Of a DNA stretch of 64,000 nt, positions 11,496-22,904 are shown piece by piece (the first letter of the stretch is position 1; every line of letters begins with the position of its first letter). The notes beneath the pieces are model-generated. The model did no database searches. It saw nothing but the letters and a program-made list of their open reading frames with translations, and was not told the DNA's origin. Source of the DNA: Asticcacaulis aquaticus (GTDB lineage Bacteria; Pseudomonadota; Alphaproteobacteria; Caulobacterales; Caulobacteraceae); assembly GCF_028550415.1 (NCBI RefSeq), contig NZ_JAQQKX010000004.1, positions 62,001 through 126,000 on the forward strand, given 5' to 3'. The translations under genes were made by a program, and so were the position numbers.

Positions 11496-11906
11496 CTACA
11501 GTCCGAGTCGCTTGGCGGCTATCGGCATAAGCTGGTATTTCGACAGTGGCGCGAGCGGTAAGTCTACGGCATCGCTTGGATCGATCCAGCGAATTTCCTC
11601 GATCTCCGCCGCTGCAAAGACGGGTCTGTCTATCTCGATATAGAAGGCGTGAGAGTGGACGCTGTGACCCGCTTCATTCACCGCCTCCGCATGAAACTCG
11701 CCCAAATATTCAGCCTGCTCAGGGGCGATTTCCACCCCGATTTCTTCACGCAATTCGCGCCGCAAGGCGTCGAATGGCGTCTCACCGACATCGATCTTGC
11801 CACCCGCCTGCATGAAGAATGCTGACCCGCGCTTGCGCACCACAAGTGCCAATTTGCGTGTGCGATCAACGATCAATGCGGTCGCAAGGCGAATGATTTG
11901 GCTCAT
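11496..11906 (-). CDS. Nudix hydrolase
   Basis: The 136-residue protein is a single Nudix domain. The Nudix box spans residues 36-58 and has the expected G, E, RE and EE metal-binding residues (GETPFDALRRELREE). Such enzymes cleave nucleoside diphosphates linked to another group; members of this size include 8-oxo-dGTP cleaners and house-cleaning pyrophosphatases. The substrate cannot be told from the sequence. It lies downstream of gyrB on the same strand, about 80 bp away from it, and converges on rpoD. Confidence 0.88.
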   Translation of the reverse strand: MSQIIRLATALIVDRTRKLALVVRKRGSAFFMQAGGKIDVGETPFDALRRELREEIGVEIAPEQAEYLGEFHAEAVNEAGHSVHSHAFYIEIDRPVFAAAEIEEIRWIDPSDAVDLPLAPLSKYQLMPIAAKRLGL

Positions 11907-11935
11907 AACCGCGTCACCTGCTCCAAGTTAGGGGG

Positions 11936-11956
11936 TGCAGGGCCTGTGGCCCTGCA
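11936..11956. repeat. short 3'-end hairpin repeat, family B, copy 2
   Basis: TGCAGGG pairs with CCCTGCA. Read on the minus strand it is followed by ACCCCCTAAC, as in the other copies. It lies just after the gyrB stop. Confidence 0.5.
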
Positions 11957-11984
11957 TCTTCTTACCTTGTCAGCCTTCGAGCCC

Positions 11985-15577
<3,593 letters not shown>

Positions 15578-15614
15578 CGGCAACCATTGAGTACGGCGCT
15601 AACCGCATTGAACG

Positions 15615-15775
15615 TTTGACCACGAAAAACACGAAAAGCACGAAAAAATTCTTTGCGCCGAAACACCGCGCGAAGCGCCTTAAAGCCTGTCACCTCAACA
15701 AGCTGGACAAACGCCCTTCGGGCACATGTGCTCCACGCAATGGCGTTCGTGCTTTTCGTGTTTTTCGTGGTCAAA
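15615..15775. mobile_element. MITE-like element, 161 bp, copy 1
   Basis: Two 30-bp perfect inverted repeats (15615-15644 and 15746-15775) bound the element. Each is built from tandem CACGAAAA-type units, beginning TTTGACCACGAAAAACACG. A related element with 28-bp inverted repeats lies at 21499-21643. Both interiors carry a GCGCGAAGCGC-like word and TTTAAA or TTAAA. There is no transposase and no credible gene inside, although both strands translate to fragments such as TKNTKSTK and FRVFRGQ. It sits between recF and the GNAT gene. Non-autonomous transposable element or structured intergenic repeat are both possible. Confidence 0.7.
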
Positions 15776-15850
15776 ATCTTAAAGGGCCCGAAACGCGCTG
15801 GATCAGATGAGTTGGCTTCGACCTACCATGCCCGCCGACTCAGGCAAAGC

Positions 15851-16348
15851 CTAGCTTGCCGCCGCGCGCAAATCTTTGATCAGGGCGTAAAGATGTAGAG
15901 GATCAGACGGTGACGGCTGAAAGTCATAACGTTCATAGAAGGCCCGTGCACGGTCATCCTTGGCATGGACGATCAAGGCACGGACACCCGCAATATCGGC
16001 GGCCTGAAGCGTGCGGCGAATGGCATCCTTGAGCAAACCCGCCCCCAGGCCCCGCCCCTGCCAAGCCTTGCCTATGGCGAGTCGAGCCAGCAACATAACC
16101 GGCACCGGATGACGTGCCAGACCCTTTTTCAAGCGCTCCGGCGCATCATCGTAATAGACTTCGCCCACGACCAACGAATAGAAACCGACAATTTCGTCGC
16201 CCGCCAGTCCGACATAGGTCACCGCCGAATTGGCCGTCTGGTTCGCCAACGCAAAGCGAATAAGAAACCGGTTCAGCGCCTCTTCGCCACAATCGAAAGC
16301 CCCGACCGCATGGTGGCGCGATAATTTTTCGATGCGAAAAACCGTCAC
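15851..16348 (-). CDS. GNAT acetyltransferase, probable TacT-type toxin
   Basis: The 165-residue protein is a GNAT acetyltransferase with the N-terminal signature of TacT/AtaT-type toxins: FDCGEEALNRFLI near residue 18. The acetyl-CoA loop is GKAWQGRGLGAGLL, and a C-terminal RAFYERYDF supplies the usual catalytic tyrosine. Such toxins acetylate the amino group of aminoacyl-tRNA and block translation. The start is GTG immediately after the TGA of the DUF1778 gene, with no spacing, which is the tight coupling expected of a toxin-antitoxin operon. The specific tRNA target is unknown. Confidence 0.88.
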   Translation of the reverse strand: MTVFRIEKLSRHHAVGAFDCGEEALNRFLIRFALANQTANSAVTYVGLAGDEIVGFYSLVVGEVYYDDAPERLKKGLARHPVPVMLLARLAIGKAWQGRGLGAGLLKDAIRRTLQAADIAGVRALIVHAKDDRARAFYERYDFQPSPSDPLHLYALIKDLRAAAS

Positions 16349-16630
16349 TCAGCGCGACTCGAACGGGCTGTCGGAATTGAAGAGTTCGCGGACCGCCGGA
16401 AGATCGCGCGGCTCGGCATCCAGCGCCGCCGAAAATGCTTCCCAGCGTTCGGCATCCAAAGCAAAAGCTCGACGTTCCGCCAGAGTTTCCTCGGCTTTCG
16501 ACAAGGCGCTTTCCAGAACGAATTCACTTACCGAACGGTGCGCCGTTTGCGCCGCCGCTTGCAAATAGGCCTTGGCTTGCGGGGTCAACCGCAGGTCCAG
16601 CTTTTGATTTCGAATAGGGGCTGTTGTCAT
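16349..16630 (-). CDS. DUF1778 ribbon-helix-helix antitoxin
   Basis: The 93-residue product has an N-terminal ribbon-helix-helix core (KLDLRLTPQAKAYLQAAAQ, then RSVSEFVLESALSKAEE) and a variable C-terminal tail ending FNSDSPFESR. This matches DUF1778 antitoxins, which neutralise the GNAT toxin with the tail and repress their own promoter. I chose the ATG at 16630 because it places the RHH strand near the N terminus. An ATG at 16666 is possible but overlaps the putative operator. The gene sits directly downstream of the dnaN terminator, so it should have its own promoter. Confidence 0.85.
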   Translation of the reverse strand: MTTAPIRNQKLDLRLTPQAKAYLQAAAQTAHRSVSEFVLESALSKAEETLAERRAFALDAERWEAFSAALDAEPRDLPAVRELFNSDSPFESR

Positions 16631-16659
16631 ATCAAATCCAATATCACAGTCGCCAGACA

Positions 16660-16671
16660 TTGTCATGACAA
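16660..16671. promoter_or_regulatory. 12-bp palindrome, candidate antitoxin operator
   Basis: TTGTCATGACAA is a perfect palindrome 30-40 bp upstream of the antitoxin start, and a half-site TTGTCAT recurs at the start codon (16624-16630). Ribbon-helix-helix antitoxins bind short palindromes at this position, so autoregulation is likely. This is inferred from position and symmetry only. Confidence 0.45.
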
Positions 16672-16674
16672 AAC

Positions 16675-16706
16675 AAAAGGCCGCGAGCAGATGCGCGCGG
16701 CCTTTT
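16675..16706 (-). terminator. terminator after dnaN
   Basis: AAAAGGCCGCG pairs with CGCGGCCTTTT around a 10-nt loop. It lies 20-50 bp after the dnaN stop and separates dnaN from the toxin-antitoxin pair. Confidence 0.8.
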
Positions 16707-16728
16707 AAATATATCTTAAATCAGCAAC

Positions 16729-17850
16729 CTACACCCGCAACGGCATCAGCACGTACTGGACGCCCTGATCGGCGGTATCGAGCACCAGCGTCGGCGAGGC
16801 CGCGTCGTTCAGGCGCAGTTCGACCTGCTCACCGGCGATCTGCCCCATCACATCAAGGATGTAGCGGGCGTTGAAGCCAATCTCCAGACTGTCGGAATCG
16901 TACTCGATCTCGGCCTCTTCGACGGCCTGACCGGCTTCGATATTGCGCACGGTCAGCGTCAGGCGGCCCGGCTCGATCGACATCTTCACCGAGCGGCTCT
17001 TTTCCGCTGAGATGGTCGATACACGGTCCACTGCGCGAGCCAGAACGCCGGTGTCGACCAGCATCGACTTGTCGTTGTTCTTGGGGATCACGCGACCATA
17101 GTCCGGGAAGGAACCGTCGATGATCTTCGACGTCAGGGACGCATTGCCCAGCGTAAAGCGAATCTTGGCCGGCGAAACGGTCATTTCGACATAGCCCGCG
17201 CCATCGTCGAGCAGGCGGCGGGCCTGATCGATCGTCTTGCGCGGGATGATGACACCGGCACCGCCGACCGAGCCGTCAGGGGCGGGCATTTCAGCGAGCG
17301 CGAGACGGTGACCGTCGGTCGCCACGGCGCGGAGATAGGCCGAGCCGTCTTCGGTGATGGTGTGCAGGAACAGGCCGTTCAGATAGTAGCGCGTCTCTTC
17401 GGTCGACACCGCAAAGCGCGTCTTGTCGATGAGGCGCTTTAAATCCTCTTTGAGGAGCGAATAGGTGACGCCTTCGTGGTCGCCCGACATGACCGGGAAG
17501 TCCCCGGCGGGGAGGACCGGCAGGGCGAAGCGCGAGCGCCCGGCCTGAACCGTCAGGCGCGGGTCTTCACCGGCCTGATAGCGCAGTTCGACGTCGGCGC
17601 CGTCAGGCAGCTTGCGCACGATTTCATAGAGGGTGTGGGCGGGGGCGGTGATCTGACCCGGCACCGAGACGATGGCCTCGGTGACATCGACAATTTCCAT
17701 GTCGAGGTCGGTGGCCGAAAACGACACCTGCGACCCTTCAGCCGACAGCAGGACGTTCGACAGAATGGGGATGGTGTTCCGGCGTTCCACCACGTTCTGC
17801 ACGTGGCCGAGGGCCTTCAAAAGCGCGCCACGTTCAATGATCAGCTGCAT
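16729..17850 (-). CDS. dnaN: DNA polymerase III beta subunit (sliding clamp)
   Basis: DnaN is the ring-shaped processivity clamp of the replicative polymerase. The 373-residue protein has the normal length with three repeated clamp domains. The N terminus MQLIIERGALLKALGHVQNVVERRNTIPILSNVLL and the C-terminal YVLMPLRV, which lines the protein-binding cleft, are both typical. An upstream in-frame extension has no support, so I used the ATG at 17850. dnaN follows dnaA after a 179-bp gap that contains a strong hairpin. Confidence 0.97.
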   Translation of the reverse strand: MQLIIERGALLKALGHVQNVVERRNTIPILSNVLLSAEGSQVSFSATDLDMEIVDVTEAIVSVPGQITAPAHTLYEIVRKLPDGADVELRYQAGEDPRLTVQAGRSRFALPVLPAGDFPVMSGDHEGVTYSLLKEDLKRLIDKTRFAVSTEETRYYLNGLFLHTITEDGSAYLRAVATDGHRLALAEMPAPDGSVGGAGVIIPRKTIDQARRLLDDGAGYVEMTVSPAKIRFTLGNASLTSKIIDGSFPDYGRVIPKNNDKSMLVDTGVLARAVDRVSTISAEKSRSVKMSIEPGRLTLTVRNIEAGQAVEEAEIEYDSDSLEIGFNARYILDVMGQIAGEQVELRLNDAASPTLVLDTADQGVQYVLMPLRV

Positions 17851-17909
17851 CTTAGCGTTCCAAATCGTAGATTGCCCGGAACCGTCTGAGGCGGTCCTGA
17901 GTGCAAAAG

Positions 17910-17931
17910 GCCGGAGCTTTTCGGCTCCGGC
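17910..17931 (-). terminator. hairpin between dnaA and dnaN, possible attenuator
   Basis: GCCGGAGC pairs perfectly with GCTCCGGC around a 6-nt loop. Read in the dnaA-dnaN direction it is followed by CTTTTG, a weak T-run. It may be a partial terminator that sets the dnaN:dnaA ratio, or simply the dnaA transcript end. Confidence 0.5.
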
Positions 17932-18029
17932 GCTTCGCAAGACCTTAAAGGTTTCTTAAGCGGCGTCAACCGCTTGTTGAGGTCGAAATCAGCCGCGCAG
18001 TTTGCGCGACTTCCCTTCGTTTTCGACGC

Positions 18030-19472
18030 TTAGCCTCGCAGCTTGCGCGTCAGGGCCTCGACGTCCTTCGCGATCTGTTCGTCCGATTGCAGCAGTTCCT
18101 CGATCTTCTTGACGGCGTGCAGCACGGTCGTGTGGTCGCGACCGCCGAAGCGGCGACCGATGTCCGGATAGGAACGGGTGGTGTTCTGCTTGCACAACCA
18201 CATGGCCACCTGACGCGGGCGGGCGACGCTGCGCGTGCGACGTTCCGACAAAAGATCCGCCTGCTTGAGGGCGAAATGATCCGCCGTCAGCTTTTGAATC
18301 TCGTCGACCGTCACGCGGCGTTCCGCCGATACCTTCAGGTTGGGTTGCAGCAAGGCCATAGCTTCGTCCAAAGTCAAACTCCCCAGACGCGCACCGGCCG
18401 AAGCGGCCAGCGTATTCACGGCCCCTTCCAGCTCACGGATGGAGCCCGGTACGCGGTCTGCTAAAAATTGCAATACATCGTGGTGAGGCTTCTGGGCGGC
18501 GCCCAGTCGCATCGATAGCTGATCGAGCTTCCGCTCGACAATGCCCAGTCTCAGGCTTTGATCGGCGACGTCGAGGGCACAGACCAGTCCGGAAGACAGG
18601 TGCGACCTGAGACGCGCTTCGATTTCGTTGAGGTGCGACGGCGGGCGATCCGCCGTGAACACCACGCGCTTATTGGTTTCCAGAAGCGCGGTCAAGGTGT
18701 GGAACAGTTCTTCCTGCGACGAAGTCTTGCCGCCGATGAAGTGAACGTCGTCCACCAGCAGCAGATCGGCCCCGCGCAGCTCGTCCTTGAAGGCCGCCGT
18801 AGAGCGATCCTGGATCGCCTTGACGAAGGTCGAGGTGAACTTTTCCGCCGTCAGATAGACGATCTTGGCGTCCGGGCGGCGCGCCCGCGCCTCCCAGGCG
18901 ATGGCGTTGAGCAGGTGGGTCTTGCCGTAGCCGTAAGGGCCATGGAAAAATACCGGATTGAAGTGCCCGTCGGCCCAGCTCGCCACCTGGCGCGACATGG
19001 TATAGGCGAATTCGTTGCCGCGGCCCGGCACGAAGGTGTCAAAGGTCAGGCGCTCCTGCAGACCGGCCACGCGGGCGGCGGCGTCCTGAAAATTGACCAC
19101 GGGCGCAGCCGACGGCAGGACCGAGGGCGACGCCAGCGGGGCTACGGTTTCCGTCAATGTTTCTGGTGCGACCTGAACGATCTTCGCCTGATCGTCGAAT
19201 TCGACGCGCGACTTGAGGTCGAGGCTGCGCGACTCCGGATCGATCTGCGACCACAGCTCGTTAGCCCTTTTCAGGGCATTGCGCGCGAACCAGTCGCGGG
19301 CATAGAGGGTCGGCGTGACCAGTACGGGGTCGCCCATAGGCCCCTGACGCAGGGCGGACGGTGCCACATAGGAATTATAAGGCCCCTCACCGAGTTCATG
19401 CCGGAGGGTGGACGCCACTTTAGACCATACCGTTTCAGGCAGGATCGGTGACCAGCTGTTTATGCCTGGCAT
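18030..19472 (-). CDS. dnaA: chromosomal replication initiator DnaA
   Basis: DnaA is the AAA+ initiator that opens oriC. The 480-residue protein has the N-terminal DnaB-interacting domain I (1-90), a Pro/Ala/Ser-rich linker (about 100-125), the AAA+ domain with Walker A GPYGYGKT at 178-185 and Walker B LLLVDDVHFI, and the C-terminal helix-turn-helix domain IV with the signature YPDIGRRFGGRDHTTVLHA. Walker A departs from the common GGVGLGKT but keeps the essential G, K and T. rpsT and mutM lie upstream on the same strand. The 630-bp upstream interval carries GANTC sites, which in Caulobacterales are CcrM methylation targets. Confidence 0.98.
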   Translation of the reverse strand: MPGINSWSPILPETVWSKVASTLRHELGEGPYNSYVAPSALRQGPMGDPVLVTPTLYARDWFARNALKRANELWSQIDPESRSLDLKSRVEFDDQAKIVQVAPETLTETVAPLASPSVLPSAAPVVNFQDAAARVAGLQERLTFDTFVPGRGNEFAYTMSRQVASWADGHFNPVFFHGPYGYGKTHLLNAIAWEARARRPDAKIVYLTAEKFTSTFVKAIQDRSTAAFKDELRGADLLLVDDVHFIGGKTSSQEELFHTLTALLETNKRVVFTADRPPSHLNEIEARLRSHLSSGLVCALDVADQSLRLGIVERKLDQLSMRLGAAQKPHHDVLQFLADRVPGSIRELEGAVNTLAASAGARLGSLTLDEAMALLQPNLKVSAERRVTVDEIQKLTADHFALKQADLLSERRTRSVARPRQVAMWLCKQNTTRSYPDIGRRFGGRDHTTVLHAVKKIEELLQSDEQIAKDVEALTRKLRG

Positions 19473-19777
19473 GTTATTAAAGTCCCGATCATATTCCCCA
19501 ACTCATACACATGAGACGGACCGTTTCCCCGCATTTGCCAAAGGTTTTATACCCTTCGCTGCGAAAGACCGGCCCTGCCCGGTTACGCTTACTTTGTATG
19601 CGCCGGACCGTCCTGAACAACGGTTTCCGACCCGTCCCGCGCCGCTTTGCACCACCGCCGCAACCTTCCCTTAAGTCAACAAAAACAAAGGCTTCGGCAA
19701 CAGTGCAGCGTCTGGCGTCCGGCCTTGCCTGACGCCACCATTTCATCCGTGTTGGGATGGAAGGGTGAGATGGGTTC

Positions 19778-19805
19778 ACCTTAACTTTCCCGGCGGTCAG
19801 GTCAA
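19778..19805 (-). promoter_or_regulatory. candidate sigma-70 promoter for dnaA
   Basis: On the minus strand TTGACC (-35, at 19805-19800) is followed after 16 bp by TAAGGT (-10, at 19783-19778). The two GANTC sites lie 25-45 bp upstream of the -35. This would give a leader of about 300 nt. The -10 match is only moderate. Confidence 0.3.
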
Positions 19806-19993
19806 CGAGGATATTTACTCACAGGAGCGAATCTTTTGGTTGACTCTGATAACCTCTTCCCCGGCAAGGAGAAATTTATTAACCGCCTTTCCTGCGTCTT
19901 TTTGACATACGGGTAGAAAAAATTGACGCAGAAAAATACGCTCCGCCACGAAGAAGCAGAGACGCAAGAGGATAACAAAGCCGGGAAAAAACA

Positions 19994-20027
19994 AGGGGCC
20001 GGACACGATCGAACGATCCGGACCCCT
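19994..20027 (-). terminator. terminator after rpsT
   Basis: AGGGGCCGGA faces TCCGGACCCCT with one bulge. In the minus-strand direction the stem is followed by TTGTTTTTTCCC, a good T-run, about 75 bp after the rpsT stop. Confidence 0.78.
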
Positions 20028-20103
20028 CATCTTTTTAGGAAGAGGCCTTGCTCCGCCGCCGGATAAATCTCAGGCGCGGCGGCACAGGCCTCCGGAAGCG
20101 GTG

Positions 20104-20379
20104 TTAGGCAGCCGCCGCGTCGAGCTTCTTGAGCGCGGCAGCCAGACGCGACACCTTGCGCGCGCCGGTATTCTTGTGGACCACGCCCTTGGTGACGGCG
20201 CGCATCAGTTCGGACTGAGCCTCGACGAAGGCGGTCTTGGCGACGGCGGCATCGCCGGCAGCCAGAGCTTCTTCGAACTTGCGAACGAAGGTACGGACGC
20301 GCGAACGACGCGCCTTGTTGACTTCGGTACGGCGGGCGATCTTGCGGATCGCTTTCTTGGCGCCGGGATTGTTAGCCAT
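20104..20379 (-). CDS. rpsT: 30S ribosomal protein S20 (bS20)
   Basis: The 91-residue, very basic, Ala-rich protein matches S20, which binds 16S rRNA early in 30S assembly. The N terminus [20 protein letters not shown] (less the usual internal HKSA motif) and the C-terminal [19 protein letters not shown] are characteristic. The start is supported by GAGGTG 6-8 bases upstream. It lies between mutM and dnaA, as recalled for Caulobacter. Confidence 0.96.
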   Translation of the reverse strand: MANNPGAKKAIRKIARRTEVNKARRSRVRTFVRKFEEALAAGDAAVAKTAFVEAQSELMRAVTKGVVHKNTGARKVSRLAAALKKLDAAAA

Positions 20380-20572
20380 TCATCACCTCGGTGAGATAAG
20401 TTAAGGGAGCCGCGGCGCCAGCCATCTGAGCGGGCCACGACGCGAATTTCAAGGGGGCGGGATATAACCGATGGGCAAAGGCAGGTCAACGCTTGTCAGC
20501 GAAGATTCATCCACAGTGCGGACTTTTTTCGCCGTCGGACCTGTGGGCGGCTTTGTATAACCGGGATTCCCA

Positions 20573-21451
20573 TCATATCTGGCACACCGGGCAATAAAAA
20601 GTCGAACGACCAGAATGGGTTTTGCGATCGATCACGCCGTCGCAGCCGTCGCGCAGGCACGGCTGTCCCTTGCGGTCATAGACACGGAACCGGTGCTGGA
20701 AATAGCCCAGTTCGCCCGAGGCGGAAGCGAAATCGCTGATCGAGGAGCCGCCCGCCGCCACGGCCTCTTCCAGCACGGCCCGGATCGCCAGTGTCAGTTC
20801 GGCGGCATTTGCATGGCTCAGCGAAGGCCCCGGACGATCCGGCGACAGGCGCGCCCGCCACAGAGCCTCGCACACATATATATTGCCAAGCCCCGCGATC
20901 AGGGTCTGGTCCATCAGAAGCGTCTTGAGATTCGGCCTGCGCGCCGTCAGAGTCTCATAGAGCCAGTCGCCGTTGAGCGCATCCGAGAGCGGCTCGATAC
21001 CCAGCCCTTTGTACCAGCCCTGCGCATAAAGCTCGTCGGGCCGGAGCAGCAACATGAAGCCGAACCGACGCGGGTCGTAGAAATCGATCAGGCGCGTCCG
21101 GTCGTCCTTTTCCGCCAGCACCTGAACGTGCAGGTGCTTCGGATCGGGGCGGACGGCATGATAGTAGTTGCCATCGAGCGGCACGGTGCCGCCATCGAGG
21201 TCGGTGACCTGAAAGCGCCCGGTCATGCCGAGATGCGTGACCCAGATGTCCTGCGTATCGAGGTGAAAGAGCAGGTACTTGGCCCGCCGTTCCAGCCGCA
21301 GCACGGTCGCGCCTTCAAGGCGTTCGGCAAAGCGGTCAGGGAAGGCGTAGCGCAGGTTCGGACGATGCACCTTCATGCCGGACAGTCGCGCGCCGTCCAA
21401 CGCAGGCTCAAGGCCACGGCGGACCGTTTCGACTTCGGGCAGTTCGGGCAA
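20573..21451 (-). CDS. mutM: formamidopyrimidine-DNA glycosylase
   Basis: MutM excises 8-oxoguanine and formamidopyrimidines and cleaves the abasic site. The 292-residue protein begins MPELPEVETVRRGL; after Met removal Pro and Glu2 are catalytic. The helix-two-turn-helix includes QTLIAGLGNIYVCEALW. The C-terminal zinc finger is intact as C-x4-C and C-x2-C (GQPCLRDGC and FYCPVCQI). It is on the same strand as rpsT and dnaA. Confidence 0.96.
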   Translation of the reverse strand: MPELPEVETVRRGLEPALDGARLSGMKVHRPNLRYAFPDRFAERLEGATVLRLERRAKYLLFHLDTQDIWVTHLGMTGRFQVTDLDGGTVPLDGNYYHAVRPDPKHLHVQVLAEKDDRTRLIDFYDPRRFGFMLLLRPDELYAQGWYKGLGIEPLSDALNGDWLYETLTARRPNLKTLLMDQTLIAGLGNIYVCEALWRARLSPDRPGPSLSHANAAELTLAIRAVLEEAVAAGGSSISDFASASGELGYFQHRFRVYDRKGQPCLRDGCDGVIDRKTHSGRSTFYCPVCQI

Positions 21452-21498
21452 GAGAGTCTCCGTGCGCGATCGAGCGCGTTACAAGACTCATTTATTAG

Positions 21499-21643
21499 CC
21501 ACGAAAAACACGAAAAGCACTAAAAAAGCAGGTCAAATCTGCTGCGCGCAGCGCTTTAAATATGTGCGGCTTAAATATTATCAGAGCGCTTCGCGCGATG
21601 GACCAACGCAATGGATTTTTAGTGCTTTTCGTGTTTTTCGTGG
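21499..21643. mobile_element. MITE-like element, 145 bp, copy 2
   Basis: The arms 21499-21526 and 21616-21643 are 28-bp perfect reverse complements beginning CCACGAAAAACACGAAAAGC. They match the arms at 15615-15775 except for a C/G-to-T/A change that occurs in both arms of this copy, so each copy is self-consistent. The interior (89 bp) has TTTAAA and GCGCTTCGCGCG but no gene. The element occupies the gap between mutM and the aldo/keto reductase gene. Confidence 0.7.
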
Positions 21644-21691
21644 TCAAAACCTTACGATAGGAACCACCTGGCACAGTCTTTTCAGGCTAGC

Positions 21692-22726
21692 TTACGCCGC
21701 GCGGATGACCGAACGTCGCTGGCGCAGGCGCGGATCGTCGCTCAGATCGGCGTGCCACAGGGACGCATTCAGCGCGATCTCGTCCTCGATAGCAAAGGCC
21801 TGCCAGGCGAGGTCGGGCTTGTCGCGGTCAGAGGCGGCGATCACAGCGCGCAGTTCCGCCGCCGACGTCACCCCGACGATAACCGACGAGACGCCTTTCA
21901 GGTGCATCGCATAGCTCAGCGCCGCATGCAGCGGGTCCGTGCCGGTCTCCAGCAGGTGGCGCTTGATGCGCGACAATTGCGGGCCGATGGCCTGAAGATT
22001 GGACGGCAGGGCTTCGCGCGGCGTGAACAGCAGGCCCTGCAGAAACACCGAGCGCACCTGCACCTCGATCCCCATCTCCGCCAGCGCTTCCAGCGCGCCG
22101 TCGCGCACCAGACGCTGATCGAGGATCGAGGCCGGGACCTGAATGAGGTCGGGCTTGAAGCGCTTGGCCAGGGCGACCGGCTGGTCTTCATAACGGGCAG
22201 AAATGCCGATGCGGGCGAACACGCCGTCGGCCTTCAGCTTTTCCATGCGCGCCCACAGGGCATCGCCCAGCGGCCCCATCAGGTCTTCGGCGCAATCGAC
22301 TATGCCGACGGCGGCGCGCGCCAGCCCCATATGATCGACCGAGCGCTTCAGACGCGACTCGATCCAGTCGAGGCCCTTTTCGGCCCGGACGGTACGGATC
22401 TGCGGCTTGAACGGTGACGGAAACGGCCAGCAACGCCCCAGAATGCGCTCGACATCGCCTTCATAGGGCGCGACATCGATGGCTTTCAGGCCGCATTGGG
22501 CCGCATATTGCAGGATCTGACGGACCTCGTCCTCGGTCACCCGGCCGCGCGTATTGGAGATGCCGTAGTCGCAGCCGAACTGCGCCGAGCCCAGACCTAA
22601 AGACGCCTTTTGGGACGCGCGCGCGGACACCGGCGTCGCCGCCGGCTGTGTCGCTGAGCCTGTCTCCAGAAGGGTGTCCAATGCCGTTTCCCGCGAGGTG
22701 GCGAGGACCGGAAAGTCCTTACCCAA
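21692..22726 (-). CDS. aldo/keto reductase-family protein with altered active site
   Basis: The protein of up to 344 residues follows the aldo/keto reductase barrel: GLGSAQFGCDYGISN (first strand), a conserved AIDVAPYEGD, and a C-terminal GVSSVIVGVTSAAEL. Of the catalytic tetrad Asp84 and Tyr88 are kept. Where the family has the strand-end Lys the protein reads IRTVRA, and where it has His it reads VGIVDC. It may therefore be a divergent enzyme or a non-reductase. Related proteins occur with nucleotide-sugar genes, but no such genes are nearby. The start is uncertain: the farthest in-frame start is a TTG at 22726 and no good ATG exists downstream. Confidence 0.72.
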   Translation of the reverse strand: MGKDFPVLATSRETALDTLLETGSATQPAATPVSARASQKASLGLGSAQFGCDYGISNTRGRVTEDEVRQILQYAAQCGLKAIDVAPYEGDVERILGRCWPFPSPFKPQIRTVRAEKGLDWIESRLKRSVDHMGLARAAVGIVDCAEDLMGPLGDALWARMEKLKADGVFARIGISARYEDQPVALAKRFKPDLIQVPASILDQRLVRDGALEALAEMGIEVQVRSVFLQGLLFTPREALPSNLQAIGPQLSRIKRHLLETGTDPLHAALSYAMHLKGVSSVIVGVTSAAELRAVIAASDRDKPDLAWQAFAIEDEIALNASLWHADLSDDPRLRQRRSVIRAA

Positions 22727-22904
22727 ACCTTAATGATTCCAAGGGGCTAAAGCCCCGATACGGACTCATATGTCGGCAAACTGTTAAACAACCTCTGAAG
22801 ATTTAAACGGCCCTGCGACAAATTTGCAAAATTCACAAACCATCCACAGGCAGATAGTTAATGAGGTATTACAACACCTTAACACGACCTTAACAAGACG
22901 CGGG

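Larger units (their letters stand above)
19473..20103. other. 630-bp gene-free region between dnaA and rpsT
   Basis: No convincing gene is present. It contains the rpsT terminator at 19994-20027, a candidate dnaA promoter (19778-19805), two close GANTC sites at 19829-19833 and 19842-19846, and an inverted repeat CTGCGTC/GACGCAG at 19892-19931. About 300 bp of likely dnaA leader lies between the promoter candidate and the start codon. I see no cluster of TTATCCACA DnaA boxes, so this is not clearly oriC. Confidence 0.6.

Noticed and set aside
19511-19732. 73-residue frame upstream of dnaA
   Set aside because: No ribosome binding site, no domain, and it lies in the probable dnaA leader region on the opposite strand.
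20507-22848. Possible DnaA boxes TCATCCACA (20507-20515) and CCATCCACA (22840-22848)
   Set aside because: Each is a single near-match without a cluster or an adjoining A+T-rich unwinding element, so I do not call oriC. In Caulobacter oriC lies near hemE, which is not in this window.
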